Source of the DNA: Isoetes taiwanensis
Lineage: Eukaryota > Streptophyta > Lycopodiopsida > Isoetales > Isoetaceae
DNA length: 64,000 bases
Assembly (NCBI GenBank): GCA_021234155.1
Contig: JAJEKV010000024.1
Span: 13,492,913-13,556,912 of the forward strand
Direction: 5' to 3'
Positions within the stretch are counted from its first letter, which is position 1. Every line of letters starts with the position of its first letter. Shown here one piece after another: positions 22,995 to 34,455 of this stretch. Below the pieces are notes generated by a model. That model made no database searches, was not told the origin of the DNA, and worked only from the letters and a program-made list of their open reading frames with translations. The translations under genes and the position numbers were made by a program.

Positions 22995-24133
22995 ATGTCT
23001 GCTCGTGCTTTCACCCCTGAAGAACTCTTTTGCCAAACGGCGGCTCGCTTGGAGCGCCATCAGCGTAGTGAAGCTGCTCGCGACATGTACGACACTGATT
23101 ATGATATTGGGGGAGGCCGTGTTCACTCAAGAGCTCCGTTGGCAGTGCCTACTCCGTCGGCACCACCTACTCCTCGTGTTCATTCTCGACTAGGGTCTCC
23201 CCTGTCTGTAAGCATTGCTCTCAACCCCAGTTGCCCCATCATACACCGGTACAGCCCACTCTTCATTATTTCCAAACCCCGGAAAGCATCTACATTCATA
23301 TCCCCTCAGGTCACACCCCTCTGCCTTCGCAACCTTTTTCTCCTCCCGCTGGGATGGGCTATCCTCATTTCTCTTTTGGCCCTCCCCATGTCCATGAATA
23401 TCAGACCTTCCCATCTTTTCAGCATGCACTTCCTGTCTATAATCTCACTGATCTCAAACTTAATGAAGAGGGCTCCCATGGTCCTTTGCCACATGATGCT
23501 CCTCTCTCTGGCCCTTCGGGTTTTTTTGTTCCTATGCCGCCTTGATATCAGCCCACGGTTGTACCACAAAGCTATGTTCCCGCTTATGCTCCACCTGTAT
23601 ATGCGCCAGGTTCGCCTCCATCTCCTGTTCAAAATCTTAAGCTGACGTATCCCACCTTCGAAAATACTAAAGGGAAGCCTCTGGATCAAAGTGCACAAGC
23701 TCACATGGAGGAATTTGAGGCCTTGGCTATCCTCAATGGACACGCTCAACCTCAACTCAAGTTCCACATTTTTTCCACCACGCTGCGCGGCGCCCCTCAT
23801 CAGTGGCTTATGGCCAACAAAAGCAATTGGAAACAAAACTGGCAAGAGATGAAGACTGCGTTTCTCTCCCATTATGGCACCACGGATGATCAACTTCTGC
23901 TGAAGCAACTCAACGATCTTCAGCAACAGCCCACGGAGTCTGCGCGTGATTTCGCCGATCGCCTTCACATTCTGGTCAGCAAGCTCCAGGAGTACCCCAT
24001 GCAAAGCCAGATTCTTGTCTGGTTTCTACAAGATCTTCCTCCTGCCATTCGTCTCATGACCGAGTACCTGCGTCCCAAGACTTTGGAGCAGGCTATCGAA
24101 TTAGTCAACCATTCAGTCAACGTCTCCTCATGA
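22995..24133 (+). pseudogene. Tat-like gag, capsid part
   Basis: ATG at 22995 begins MSARAFTPEELFCQTAARLE. A shift near 23231 leads to a proline-rich region, an in-frame stop lies at 23543-23545, and the retrotrans_gag capsid domain follows at about 23640-24110 (LDQSAQAHMEEFEALAILNG, APHQWLMANKSNWKQNWQEM, KTAFLSHYGTTDDQLLLKQL, SARDFADRLHILVSKLQ). This protein would form the virus-like particle. The reading shifts again at about 24134 into the zinc-knuckle part. Confidence 0.85.
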
Positions 24134-25546
24134 GGTGTTTCCCGCATGGAACTACCTTTCATGCTTCCCATCATGATTCCTCAGAATGCGGTTCAGCCTC
24201 AACAATCTGCCCTCAATGCACACAGATCTGGTGTCACGTCTGTAAATATCAAGGTCACCTTGCCAATGAGTGCAACTCCACCAATGGTCCTCCTCATTGT
24301 AAACGGTGCAACATGTGCAATCATGCCACTGAAGAGTGTACACGTTCACATCCCACACCTTTCAGACAGAAAATGGTTTTCCGGGTGCAAACTATGCCAC
24401 AGCAGCAACAATCGTATCCGCCTCAGCAATATCAACAAGCTCAACAACTGCAACAATCTAGGGGTCAAGGCCCCCGTCAACCTTTTGATCCTTCCAAGGC
24501 TCAGTGTTATCACTGCCAAGAATGGGGTCATACCACCACGGCATGCCCTCAGCTTCCTCAAGTCCAAGTTCAACTTCCAGGTACAAATCAAATTGCATCA
24601 GTCCGACTCACGGCTTATCAATTATGGGTCGCCAATGGCAAACAAGGCCCATGCCCTGTTCTGCGGAAGCCACCATGGCCATCTCAAAAACAGCGCCCTC
24701 AGCAAGCAGCACCGTCCTCTATTCTTCTCGATCAACAAGCTCAGGAAGAAATTTATCAGGCTCTCAATCCTCCGATAAAGCAGTCTAACTGGGTTGGTCT
24801 GGTTTCTCGCCAGGGTAAGAGCATGTTAGGGCCTACATGTTTTGGAAACTACCTGGAAAATACTCTGGGTAGTCAAAGATGATGATATATTTGAGTTCTT
24901 AACATCTTCTTGACATCATAAGGTACCTTACAACATGTATGTACTACTACTCTTGAACATAACACAATTTCTTTTAGTCAATCTTGCAGTCTAGGTACTT
25001 TAAAATACAATTATGTACTTGCACAGAAGTACACAGAAAAGTACCTTTTTGGTAATTTTTTATGTAGGCCCTAACATGCTTTCACCCGCCAGACCAAGGC
25101 CTCACGTCCCTTAACGATCATACCTCACGACACGCAACCTGCATTTGTTGTCGACACAATTCCAAGTGAGGACACCAAAAAGGTCCATTTCGCACCAGAT
25201 CTGGATAAACTCATGCCCCACATCATGCCAAAGGTGCGACAGAGTATTCTCAAGCTCATGCAAGCTGCTGAAGGCCGCACGCTAGCAAATGTTCATGCCA
25301 CCACGCGTGCTTAGCAATGTCAGGAGCCACCTTTCAAAAGCCCACGCTCTCAGCCGTATCCCAATATTGCTACAGAGGTGGCTCCTCAAGGAGGTTTCGA
25401 CTTCCTTGCCTCAGACTCCTGCCCCTTTGGATCCTGCTGATCCATTTTCTCATGTTCCCTTGGAACTTCAAGAAGAGCTCGCCAAAATCAAGATTCCCTT
25501 GAGCCTTGCCACTATTCTCAAACTCTGCCCTACTCTCAAAGAATAG
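24134..25546 (+). pseudogene. Tat-like gag, zinc-knuckle part, interrupted by a MITE
   Basis: Cysteine-rich cluster (CPQCTQIWCHVCKYQGH, HCKRCNMCNHATEEC), a Q-rich stretch, then a true CCHC knuckle CYHCQEWGHTTTACP (C-x2-C-x4-H-x4-C) near 24505. The frame runs to 24820, is cut by the MITE, and resumes at 25078 (FTRQTKASRPLTIIPHDTQP, KKVHFAPDLDKLMPHIMPK) until stops from about 25312. The CCHC knuckle would bind RNA. A multi-cysteine cluster before it is unusual for Ty3 gag. Confidence 0.75.
24821..25079. mobile_element. 259-base MITE with perfect 18-base terminal inverted repeats
   Basis: GCATGTTAGGGCCTACAT at 24821-24838 is exactly mirrored by ATGTAGGCCCTAACATGC at 25062-25079. It has no coding capacity and interrupts the gag zinc-knuckle frame. 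Because the ends are palindromic (gcatg/catgc, flanking TA), the target duplication cannot be fixed (TA or CATG are possible), so I do not assign a superfamily. The interior carries several gtac-containing short repeats. Confidence 0.9.
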
Positions 25547-25564
25547 TTACCCCTTCCCACTGTT

Positions 25565-26380
25565 TTGGTAGGAGCAGTGGCTACTTCAACACCCATGGTG
25601 CATGCCACGGTGGGGAATCAACAGGTCAATCACGTTCAACTTGATGGAGGTAGTGTTGTCAACCTTATTTTATACAAACTTCGGAAGCAATTGGGCATCA
25701 AGCAACTCTATCGTGCCCCCTATGACATCAAGTTGGCTAATGGCCATATCACGCGCCTCTTCTCCACATCAGTATTGGTGATCTCAAATTCCCCTTGGAA
25801 TTTGGTGTTTGGAAAGTTGGTGAAGACCCGGGTGACTATGAAATGTTGGTTGGACGACCCTTTCTCCGCCAGGCTAAAAGTATTCATTATTGGGCCACAG
25901 ATCAACTTGTCATCACTGATGGCCTTCTCAATGCTACTATGGATTTGGAAACGGACAAGCTAATTTCTGTTGAACACGCTGAATCCTCGCTTTCCGATAG
26001 TGATTCTGAAGATGCTCAAAACACTTATCAGGTCCAGGCTCCACCTGCGAGTCTGCCTCTCTCATCCTACCCTGAGTATGTAGATCCTTGGGGTGAGATA
26101 ACCCTTGATCAGGACCAGGCTGTGGCAGCTCTGCTTGACCCCTACCTGGCTCCTTGCAATCACATTCAATGCCTTGATCATTTTTCCGACACGGAGGCTC
26201 CTTCTGAAGTTGTGGATGTTCATGTTGTCATGAAGCAATCTTTGCTTGATGACACTCAGCAGCCTCTTTTCTTTACTACACAAAATGCTGCACCTCCGGT
26301 GATGCTCCAACCCCCTGCTCATATTATTAAGGACACGGAGGTTGTCCCACATATTCAAACTCCTGATATGGAAGTCGTGG
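25565..26380 (+). pseudogene. Tat-like aspartic protease and spacer
   Basis: HVQLDGGSVVNLILYKLRKQ carries the retropepsin active-site motif (DGGS in place of DTGS), followed by NGHITR and, after a shift at about 25795, YEMLVGRPFLRQ and YWATDQLVITDGLLNATMDL. An acidic spacer (SSLSDSDSEDAQNTYQV) leads to RT. It would cleave Gag-Pol. The frame change makes it non-functional. Confidence 0.8.
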
Positions 26381-27892
26381 ATCTTGGTGAAAATCAACTA
26401 GTCCGCTTGGCTGCCAATCTTCCGCCCACTTATAAAGCTCGCGCTATCACTTTGTTCAAAAAATTCAAACATATCTTTGCATGGAGCTATAAAGACCTTT
26501 GGGGTATCAAAAAAGAGTTAGGGGAACTGACCATTCCCATCAAACCTGATGCACGCCCAATCTAGCAACGACAGTACAGGCTCAACCCCAACTATCGTGA
26601 CCGCGTCAAAGTCGAAATCGACAAGCTTTTGGCTACTGGCTTGATTTATAAGGTCAAACATTCAGAGTGGGTGAGCTCCATTGTCATCGCTCTCAAACAC
26701 AATGGAAAAATCCGAGTTTGCGTGGACTATAGAAATTTAAATCAGGCCACGGAACGAGATCATTTCCTGCTACCCTTCACAGACTAGGTTCTGGAAGAGG
26801 TCGCTGGTCACGAGATGTACTCCTTCATGGATGGCTTTTAAGGGTAATGTCAAATCTCCATCAAACAGGAAGATCAAAACCACTTTCACCATGCCGTGGG
26901 GCACTTTTGCCTACAAGGTGGTCCCTTTTGGGCTATCAAACTCTCCATCCACATTGCAACATATCATGCTTTCTGTATTTGAAGACTATATGAAAGATAG
27001 TCCCTTTCTATAAATCTTTCAAGACGATTTCTCAGCCTACAGCTCCATGGATGATCACCTGGAGAAATTAGAGCTGGTCTTTCAAAAATGTGATGAGTCA
27101 GGTATCAGTCTCAATCCAGAGAAATGCACCTTCTGTGTCACCTCGAGTGTTCTTTTGAGTCATGTGGTTAGTAAAGAAGGTATTACCACGAATCCTGCCA
27201 AAATCAGTTGCGTACTGAAGGCACATGCACCATTCAACATTAAAGAGACACGCTCCTTCCTGGGTAAGGTCAATTACTATGCCACCTTCATTCCTGGCCT
27301 TGCTGCCATTGCTGATCCCATTCATAAACTCACGGGTGACGAATCCTCTTGGGCTTGAAATTCCCAGGCGGAGGCAGCCTTCCAGAAGCTGAAGCTTTTG
27401 CTTACTCAGGCCCCGGTACTTGTTTCCCCACAATGGGACAAGCCCTTTCATGTTCATGTCGATGTCTCGACTTTTGCCATTGGTGCTGTTCTCTCTCAAG
27501 CATATGATGAATACACGGATAAATCCATCCGCTATGCCAGCCGGAAACTCAATCCTGCGGAGCGCAATTATTCTACCATAAAGTGGGAAGCACTGGGCTT
27601 AGTTTTCTGTGTCCAACGTTTCCGTCATTATTTATTGGGAAACAAGATCAAGTTTTTTGTCGATCATCAAGCTCTTCTCTATTTGATCAACAAAGCCACG
27701 CCCACGGGTCGCATTGCTCGTTGGGTCCTACTTCTGCAAGAGTTCGCTCCCTTTGAAATCATTCACAAGGCAGGAAAATCTCATGTTCTGCCTGATTATC
27801 TCTCACGAATCCACCCAGATGATCTGTTCACGGGTGTTTCTGATGTTTTTCCAGACGCCCAATTGTTCTTGGTCACAGCCACACCAGATTAG
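26381..27892 (+). pseudogene. Tat-like reverse transcriptase and RNase H
   Basis: RT pieces: FKHIFAWSYKDLWGIKKELG, LLATGLIYKVKHSEWVSSIV, KIRVCVDYRNLNQATERDHF, FTMPWGTFAYKVVPFGLSNS and the catalytic FQDDFSAYS (F-x-D-D). The connection KETRSFLGKVNYYATFIPGL is followed by RNase H at 27398-27892 (VDVSTFAIGAVLSQAYDE, YASRKLNPAERNYSTIKWEA, KFFVDHQALLYLINKATP). Stops at 26563, 26786, 26838, 27011 and 27356 show long inactivity. The RNase H segment alone is open for 164 codons. Confidence 0.9.
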
Positions 27893-28050
27893 TTTCAAGA
27901 CTATCAGCAGTATCTTCTCTCTGGGGCCCTTCCAACTGAGGATCTCATGCTCGCTCCAGAAAAGCTTCACTCATGCCGTCGTCAGTTCCTCCGTGAGGTC
28001 CGTGATTATACCATGGTTGCAGGCCATCTCTACAAACGCGGCAAAGACAT
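27893..28050 (+). pseudogene. Tat-like integrase, N-terminal part
   Basis: FQDYQQYLLSGALPTEDLM and REVRDYTMVAGHLYKRGKD lead into the HHCC zinc finger. The sequence is cut at 28051 by the TIR transposon and continues in the same frame at 35480. Confidence 0.85.
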
Positions 28051-28066
28051 GGGGTATAAAATCACT
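28051..28066 (+). repeat. Left terminal inverted repeat of the 7.4 kb transposon
   Basis: GGGGTATAAAATCACT, mirrored exactly at 35464-35479. A few mismatched positions later, similarity resumes weakly (cgtggggtt versus agtcgggta). Confidence 0.9.
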
Positions 28067-28195
28067 CGTGGGGTTGAAAAAGTAGTGTCCGGACGTCTGC
28101 TTGCTTTGCTTTGCTTTTGCTTTATCGAATTGCTTTGCTCGTTCTTCTCAGCACACAGCGAACTGTGAATTCCCCCCAAACTCGATCACTCCTAC

Positions 28196-31100
28196 GGATC
28201 GATGACATGGCTGTCCGATTATTGGGGAATCAGTTACGGTTGGCTTTGGCGGGAGGAATGATGGAGTGTAATTGCGAAATTGAAGGAGGCAGGTTGGCGG
28301 GAACTGTCCTCTCTTGCCATTCTCAGAATTTGGTTACGGTGGAGAATCAGCGGATTGGAGTTTCTCATATTCATAATTTGAATGGATGAAGATGAGAAGA
28401 GACCGATTTTTCGTGAAATTGATCTTTGCCGAGAAAAAGGGAATCAAGGAAGCATAAAAGGGAATTGATGGAAGCGCTGCTAATTCCAAAAGAATTAAGC
28501 CTCGGTGTGAGAAGAATTCAGGAGATTTCAAAGGATATGCATGATTATTTTGAGGATCTGACAAAACATGCCAATGCTTTAGATAAGGCTGCTATTGTGG
28601 ACAGATTTGTAAGAAAGATAAAACCAAATGTACCTTTACAAGTAAGCGTTGCAGACAAAAGAGAGACAAAGGTTATGCAAAAAGTGATTGCTAATGTGAA
28701 GGAAACTATGCTTTTTGCACAAAGCGAACGAAAGATTGACACGTGCGGCGGCAAAAGGTCAACTTTACAAATGGTTACATCCACGAGAGAATAAACTTAA
28801 TCATTCTGCGGTAGCTGGGCTGCTTGAAGTGCCTAGAAAATCTATTTGTGCAGCCTATAGAAGAAGAGTAATGGCAGAAAGGGAATCAGGTCCCTGGTCT
28901 ATGTTTTTGAGGAAGAAAAGGTCGATTAAATCGGTGATGAAGTGAAAAAGGTTGTCTGCGGTTTCGGACTGAAAACACAAGAGTTTCTCCATACAAAAAC
29001 ATGTGAGGAAGTTTAAGGCAGAAAATGGCAATAAAGTTGACCATCAATCCATTTGCTTGAGGTCTCCCGGTATTTATATCCGGAATGTTTACAGTCATTT
29101 GTTAATTTGTAGTGTTTGATAAAACTTTTCATGTTGAAGTTGAACAATTTATGCTTCACATGTTTTATGTATGAATTTGCTATCTGCATTGTTTTGAGTC
29201 CCTATTGCTTTATAAATTTGCATTCGCAATGTCTCGGTATCTTTGATTAATTACTTATTATGATTGATTTGCTTCATTGTTTTGATTACTTTCATGATTT
29301 TGCTTTATGCATTACAAAATGAATTTTACATGTTGTCTGCAGCTCGGTTCTATATGGCTTTCAAGCAACAATATCCACATATCAACATTGCACAACAAAC
29401 ATTTGAGAATTTGAAGCCTTCATTTGTTAGAAGACTTCATGAGAGGAAACTTGCTGCTTTGTCGATTATCACATCCATTTGGAATTTGTTCTTCAAACAC
29501 TTTGAGCAGAATAAGAACAGGACCCTAGAGGTGTTCATGAAAATTGTTCTGCAATTGCGGTGTGTGTGGAGAAGGAGATGAATGCAAAGCTAAATTGATG
29601 ACTTACAAGTCTACTAGTGAGTTGTGGAGGGAACTTGTATGTGAAAAGCAAGATCCCTTAGAAGAATGGCACAAGCATTCTGTCGATGGTTGCTTGTAAA
29701 TCTTGTGGTTTGAAAAGGTACATTTAACATTCATGTATATCTATTTTGGAAATGAGCTAACGTTGTAGCTTTTCAGTTGCCAATCTGTCCAAAGGAAAAG
29801 ACAATGAAAGACATTTTGTTGAGTGGAAGCTTGGTTTGAGAAGGTATATTAATTTGTTTTAGTGTTATTTACTTTTTTACGAAACTTGTTTAGGACCTAA
29901 CATCACCAAATTGTCTGTTTGTATTGCAGCAAGAGCACAGTAATTTGAAGGAGAGTTCAATTCGTAAGAGGGAGGAAAAAAACCAACTAAAGTCACAAGA
30001 TTAGCATACAAGTCTGCTCCGGTACAAGAGTTTATTCGGTATGCCAACAAGACACTTGTGCAATTTGTTCCACATAATTATTACGGCACATTGGCGGGCA
30101 AAGCAATTTAAGCAATGCTTAGCCAACTTTCCAAAGAATACTATTGTATCGTAATTGATTTTCTTTGAGAACTATAGCCTCAAAATTGAGGAAGGAAGTA
30201 CAATCATGCCATTGGCATACCGACCAAATTACTATTCTTGTTCACATTACCTATAGACATCCTCTGAGAAAAGGAAGAGGAAGAATTTAGGAACACGATG
30301 TCGCATCTTGTTGGATCGAGAAACAAGTTGAGTCAGATCGAAGAATAATTAAGGAGACACATTTTTACATTTACGATTGCAAGGAGCATTCAAGCGAGTT
30401 TGTCAACCACTTTGCTTGAAAGTCCATGCGATTGGCTGAAACAAATGAATATAGAGTACGACAACCATGTTTTTGGAGTGATGGTTGCACATCTCAATTC
30501 AAAGGTGCGGACCATACGGTACATAGGTAGAAATTTTGTGAACAATCCTACTCGGAATATTTATGGTGTTTTTTTGCAAGTTCTCATGGTAAAGGAGAAC
30601 ATGATGGAGCTGGAGCTGTTTTGAAATTAATTCTAGCAAAGGAGCAAGCTGAAGTATGATTCTGGAAGGCTGCAATGTGCTAAGGATGCGGTGGAATTCC
30701 TAAAATGGTACATTGAAAACCATCCTTGTGCCAATGAAAAAAAGAGGTATTTTCTGGTAGGCTGGCCTAGTGTTTGCTTTGATGGAATTGCTTTGATGCT
30801 TTGCTTTTTGCTTTTGCTTTGACTAACTTTGCTTTGAATTGGCATTGCATATGCTTTCTGCATTCATTAAATTTGCTCTGCATTTGCTTTCTGCATTTAT
30901 CTTGGCTTTCATTCAATTCCAGGTGGTTGTCTCATTACTTTTGATTTCTGCTTTGATTATCTTTGCTCTGATGGAATTGCTTTGATGCTTTTGCTTTTTG
31001 CTTTTGCTTTTTGCTTTTGCTTTGATTAATGCTTTGACTAACTTTGCTTTGAATTGGCTTTGCATTTGCTTTCTGCATTCATTAAATTTGCTCTGCATTT

Positions 31101-32130
31101 GCTTTCTGCATTTATCTTGGCTTTCATTCAATTCCAGGTGGTTGTCTCATTACTTTTGATTTCTGCTTTGATTATCTTTGCTCTGATGGAATTGCTTTGA
31201 TGCTTTTGCTTTTTGCTTTTGCTTTTTGCTTTTGCTTTGATTAATGCTTTGACTAACTTTGCTTTGAATTGGCTTTGCATTTGCTTTCTGCATTCATTAA
31301 ATTTGCTCTGCATTTGCTTTCTGCATTTATGTTGGCTTTCATTCAATTCCAGGTGGATGTCTCATTACTTTTGATTTCTGCTTTGATTATCTTTGCTAAC
31401 AATTTGCTCTTGCATTTGCTTTCTGAATTTGCTTTGCTTTGCTTTTGCATTAACTTGCTTTGAGTCAATGCTTTCCAGGTACTTTTGGAATATTGAAGCT
31501 AAGGACATAGATAAGTCTGAAAAGAAGGAATGGAAAACTTTGAATGGGAGCTCAAAGTTACATAGCATTAGGGCACTTGATAGGAAGGATCAACAAAAAA
31601 GTGAGTACGGATGCCTTGCTTTGTTTTGCCAAGCATGTTTTCATGGAGATTGGGATAATTGCATTAACAAGAGAGAAGGATAGGAGGCTGGAAAGAAGGT
31701 GTATTAAAACCAAAAGAAGTACAACCAGTGAATGCAGAAGACAAATTATCCAATGAGGAGGAGGAAGAAGAAGATGATGATGATGAGGGTGAGCTTGATT
31801 ACCTCAGTGACATCTTAGAAGTTGGGGATAACTTTCTTTGTACTGCGAAGAAAATAATGATGAGGGTGTCGACTTTTACTTACTGCGGTGTCTTTGAGAC
31901 AAAGCAAACATTCTTTGGATTCTTATGTTGATGAGTGGGGGAATGTATACAATGTTGGAGAGGTTATAGTATCAGGCCACTACTATCGAGCAATTAGACA
32001 CTCTAACTTTTCAATTCTTTGGTGGACAAGCCGGTGGCTTCAATTCTGACCACTTGGTAAGGCATGTTAAGTTTGACATGAATGATATTGGTGGCAACAT
32101 GTACATGTTAGGAGAAGAGACCTGCGAGGA
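28196..32130 (+). pseudogene. Degenerate multi-exon transposase (uncharacterised DDE-like family)
   Basis: Fragments in order: a basic N-terminal region, then a helix-turn-helix-like stretch (AVAGLLEVPRKSICAAYRRR, ~28810), FKQQYPHINIAQQTFENLKP with FVRRLHER (29362), a WHKHS...GC.. cysteine patch (~29670), VIDF...ENYSLKIEEG (~30145), THFYIYDCKEHSSEFVNHFA (~30357), WSDGCTSQFKGA (~30472), and SHGKGEHDGAGAVLKLILAK (~30585). Then RYFWNIEAKDIDKSEKKEW (31479), CLALFCQACFHGDWDNC (31610) and an acidic C-terminus. Plausible introns (29100-29340, 29717-29780, 29843-29930, 30746-31478) separate blocks. I recall this order of motifs from uncharacterised proteins of mosses, ferns and some animals. The two D-containing blocks plus GKGEHDGAGA look like a DDE/RNase H-type catalytic set, which is inference. 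Numerous stops mean it is dead. Confidence 0.7.
30782..31420 (+). repeat. 215-base tandem repeat array inside a transposase intron
   Basis: The anchor aggtggttgtctcattactt occurs at 30921, 31136 and (with one change) 31351, spacing exactly 215. Each unit is packed with gctttg/gcttttgcttt motifs; the first unit is shorter and more diverged. The array lies between exons ending ...NEKKR and beginning YFWNIEAK, so it expands one intron to about 730 bases. The same ttgcttt motif marks both ends of the transposon (28110-28145 and 35410-35440). Confidence 0.85.
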
Positions 32131-32256
32131 AAATCATGTCATCTTTACATGTTGGGGAATGAGTTCAATGCTCTCGATTTGGGTTTTGGTTCACAAGTGC
32201 ATAGTACAAAACATTGACATTCATATTGATATTGTTACAACGGTTTACAATAGAGT

Positions 32257-32425
32257 GCACAATGATGTGCATTCAAAATCGGCAACCGGGGGAAAAAAAA
32301 TTTATGTATGCGGGTATATTCACATCTAACATTACATTGCACAATGATGTGCATTCAAAATGTGGCAACCGGGGAAGAAAATTTTATGGTTGCATTTGTG
32401 TATTTTTCACATCTTACACTTTTCT
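32257..32425 (+). repeat. ~82-base imperfect tandem duplication
   Basis: cacaatgatgtgcattcaaa at about 32259 and again at 32341, each followed by (tgt)ggcaaccgggg, a purine run and ttcacatct(t)a. It lies between the end of the transposase coding region and the converging minus-strand phosphatase segment. Confidence 0.75.
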
Positions 32426-32837
32426 TGACATTCCTTAACATCCATTGCCTCACAAGCTGTCTTCCGGGAACACGCAAGAAGCGAGAACTCGGTTAAAGGT
32501 AAGAAGATATGGCAAGCCAAGCAAATCAAGCAAATCAAGCAAAAAATAAATTGCTTACCGAAGTTCCATCATGGCAAGCTGCTTTTGTTTCCACGAGGAA
32601 TAGCCCATCTTGGATTCTCGCACATGCTTGGAACACAAATCCAAAATATCAAAGTCTTCTTGTTTGACAATTTACGGGGCAAGATGTTCTTTCACAAATT
32701 TTGTAGGCTCGGGACTTTCAGCCCAACCAAACAATACATCCTTCATCTTTTCAAACCATTACATTGCCCTCATCAAAGCTGAAATGAGCTAACTATTAAA
32801 GAATGGTACCTTTGGTGAAAAAAAAGATTTATCTGAG

Positions 32838-33275
32838 AGAATCATCCACCAACAAGACATTCTTCATTTGGGGGATATGCTTCAATGACATAAGAAAGTG
32901 GCTTCAAATAGGCCCGGCTTATGCGGATTGTTTGGGTGTGGATAAGGCAATTTCAAACATTGTGCTCCTTCCCAAATGAACTTGAACTTAATAAGATAAT
33001 CTGCGGGCAACATCTGCTGCGGGCACTCAATGATGTTGTAGCGGTTCATCTTTGGACCAAATAGCAATTTCAAAATGTTCTAGGGCCCGGTCCATGAAAT
33101 TATGCAAACACAGTGCGCAAACCCGGCACTTTGTTGGTTGTGTAATGCGGTTTCTTGATTTGCGCGGTATTGGTGTTACGTGTTTGTCATGCTTATGCCA
33201 ACTCTTCATAAGCACACCATTCAAATCAAGGACCAACGGTTTGTCTTTGTGCCTCCCTACAAACAAGAGATACAT
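32838..33275 (-). pseudogene. FCP1/NIF-like HAD phosphatase domain carried by the transposon
   Basis: Minus-strand coding with DKPLVLDLNGVLMKSW (HAD motif I, in the D-x-N-G form seen in plant TIM50/NIF-like proteins instead of DxDxT), ALEHFEIAIWSKDEP (motif II region, F-E-x-x-I-W-S), then FKFIWEGAQCLKLPYPHP, KP.., and, after a one-base shift near 32935, KNVLLVDDSLR (motif III/IV, LLVDDS). Order and spacing match NIF-type phosphatases (family size ~180 residues), which dephosphorylate serine/threonine in proteins such as the RNA polymerase II tail. The Asp-to-Asn change questions catalysis. The frame is broken more than once. It is probably the 3' part of the gene starting at 35344. Confidence 0.7.
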
Positions 33276-33486
33276 TTTAAAAACACTTTAGACACAAACT
33301 AAGATATGACATTGTCAACTATGAAAAGATTCTGATTCACATATTCAATGAAAACATTTTATTTTAATGAAAAGTTTCTGATTCTAATATTTAGAAAAGA
33401 TTTTATTTTAAGAAATCTTACAAATTGAAAATATGACAATGTCAAATCTGAGTGGTTTTTCTGGGTTCAAAGTTTAGCCCTTCCCA

Positions 33487-33795
33487 TTATAGGCATCTAA
33501 TATTCTTTCTATTGGAGTCGTTTGTCACCTTTTGTAACTTGCACCTTCTCGGCCAACTACTTTGGGAATAGGTTTGATTGCTTTCTTCTTTTTTTCTTGG
33601 CCTGCCAAAGACGCTTCCTTGGAATTCTTTGTATTCTTTGTTGCATCCTCTTGAACTTCTCTTCCATCCTCGATCGGCTTCTTTGTCTTGCTCATCCCGC
33701 TTGGTAATTACATTTGTGGCATACGCAATTGTGACCACCAATTTGTCCAGCTCCTGGCTGATCCACAATCGTGGGGTTAATACGTTCCACGACAT
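33487..33795 (-). pseudogene. Basic linker segment of the transposon's minus-strand gene
   Basis: A 102-codon frame rich in K/R (TKRDEQDKEADRGWKRSSRG, GRPRKKEESNQTYSQSSWPR). It lies between the coiled-coil segment (34456-34908) and the phosphatase domain (33275) in the same orientation, so it may be an exon or linker of the same protein. No domain recognised. The rest of 33276-34455 shows no coding I trust. Confidence 0.35.
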
Positions 33796-34455
33796 TCGAT
33801 GTGAATATCGAGTTGGAGTTCACGGGATCGGGAAGAATAGTCTGGCTGAGGTTCAAGGCTAGTTTCCTTGATATTGATTGTAGCTCTTCTCAACTTTGCT
33901 CTTAATTCCCAAAGAAGCTCCTTCCCTCGAAGAACTTGGAATATTTTCTAAAATACCTTCATATGCGGTCGGAATCACCGGCATCTTCATTCACATCAAC
34001 AAATTCACCAAATTCATCTAAATCCACATAGTCATCATGTTTCCTTTTTGTTGGTAACTTTTCCGCAAATAACATGACCAAAACTTTTCAACAAAAGCAA
34101 TTTTCACAAATAAAGCAAAGCAAATAAATAATACTTACTTTCTTAGATGATTCTTACGTTTTCTTTGTTCTTCTTTTCTTCTCCTTCATTTGCATTGGTC
34201 TCTAAGCCAAGTTCTTCAAAGAATTTCATTGGGACATCCATAGAACAATCCGGGCATTTTTTTTATTCTCTACAAGAAGCGGGTGCAAATTAAATGATAA
34301 GCATGTTGGCATGGTAGCCTTTGCACTAATCTTGTAGTCATCTTGGAAAGCTAATCCACATGCGAACATGGTATTTCATAACACAATGGCAACACTGCTT
34401 TGCAATAACTTGAACCCGAATACGGGAGGCATTTACACTACTCAAGTTATAGCAA

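Noticed and set aside
30913-31346. Two identical 72-codon K/Q-rich minus-strand frames
   Set aside because: They are translations of the 215-base tandem repeat within a transposase intron.
30782-31420. Possible CRISPR-like array because of regular spacing
   Set aside because: The whole 215-base unit is repeated, without unique spacers, and the context is a plant transposon.
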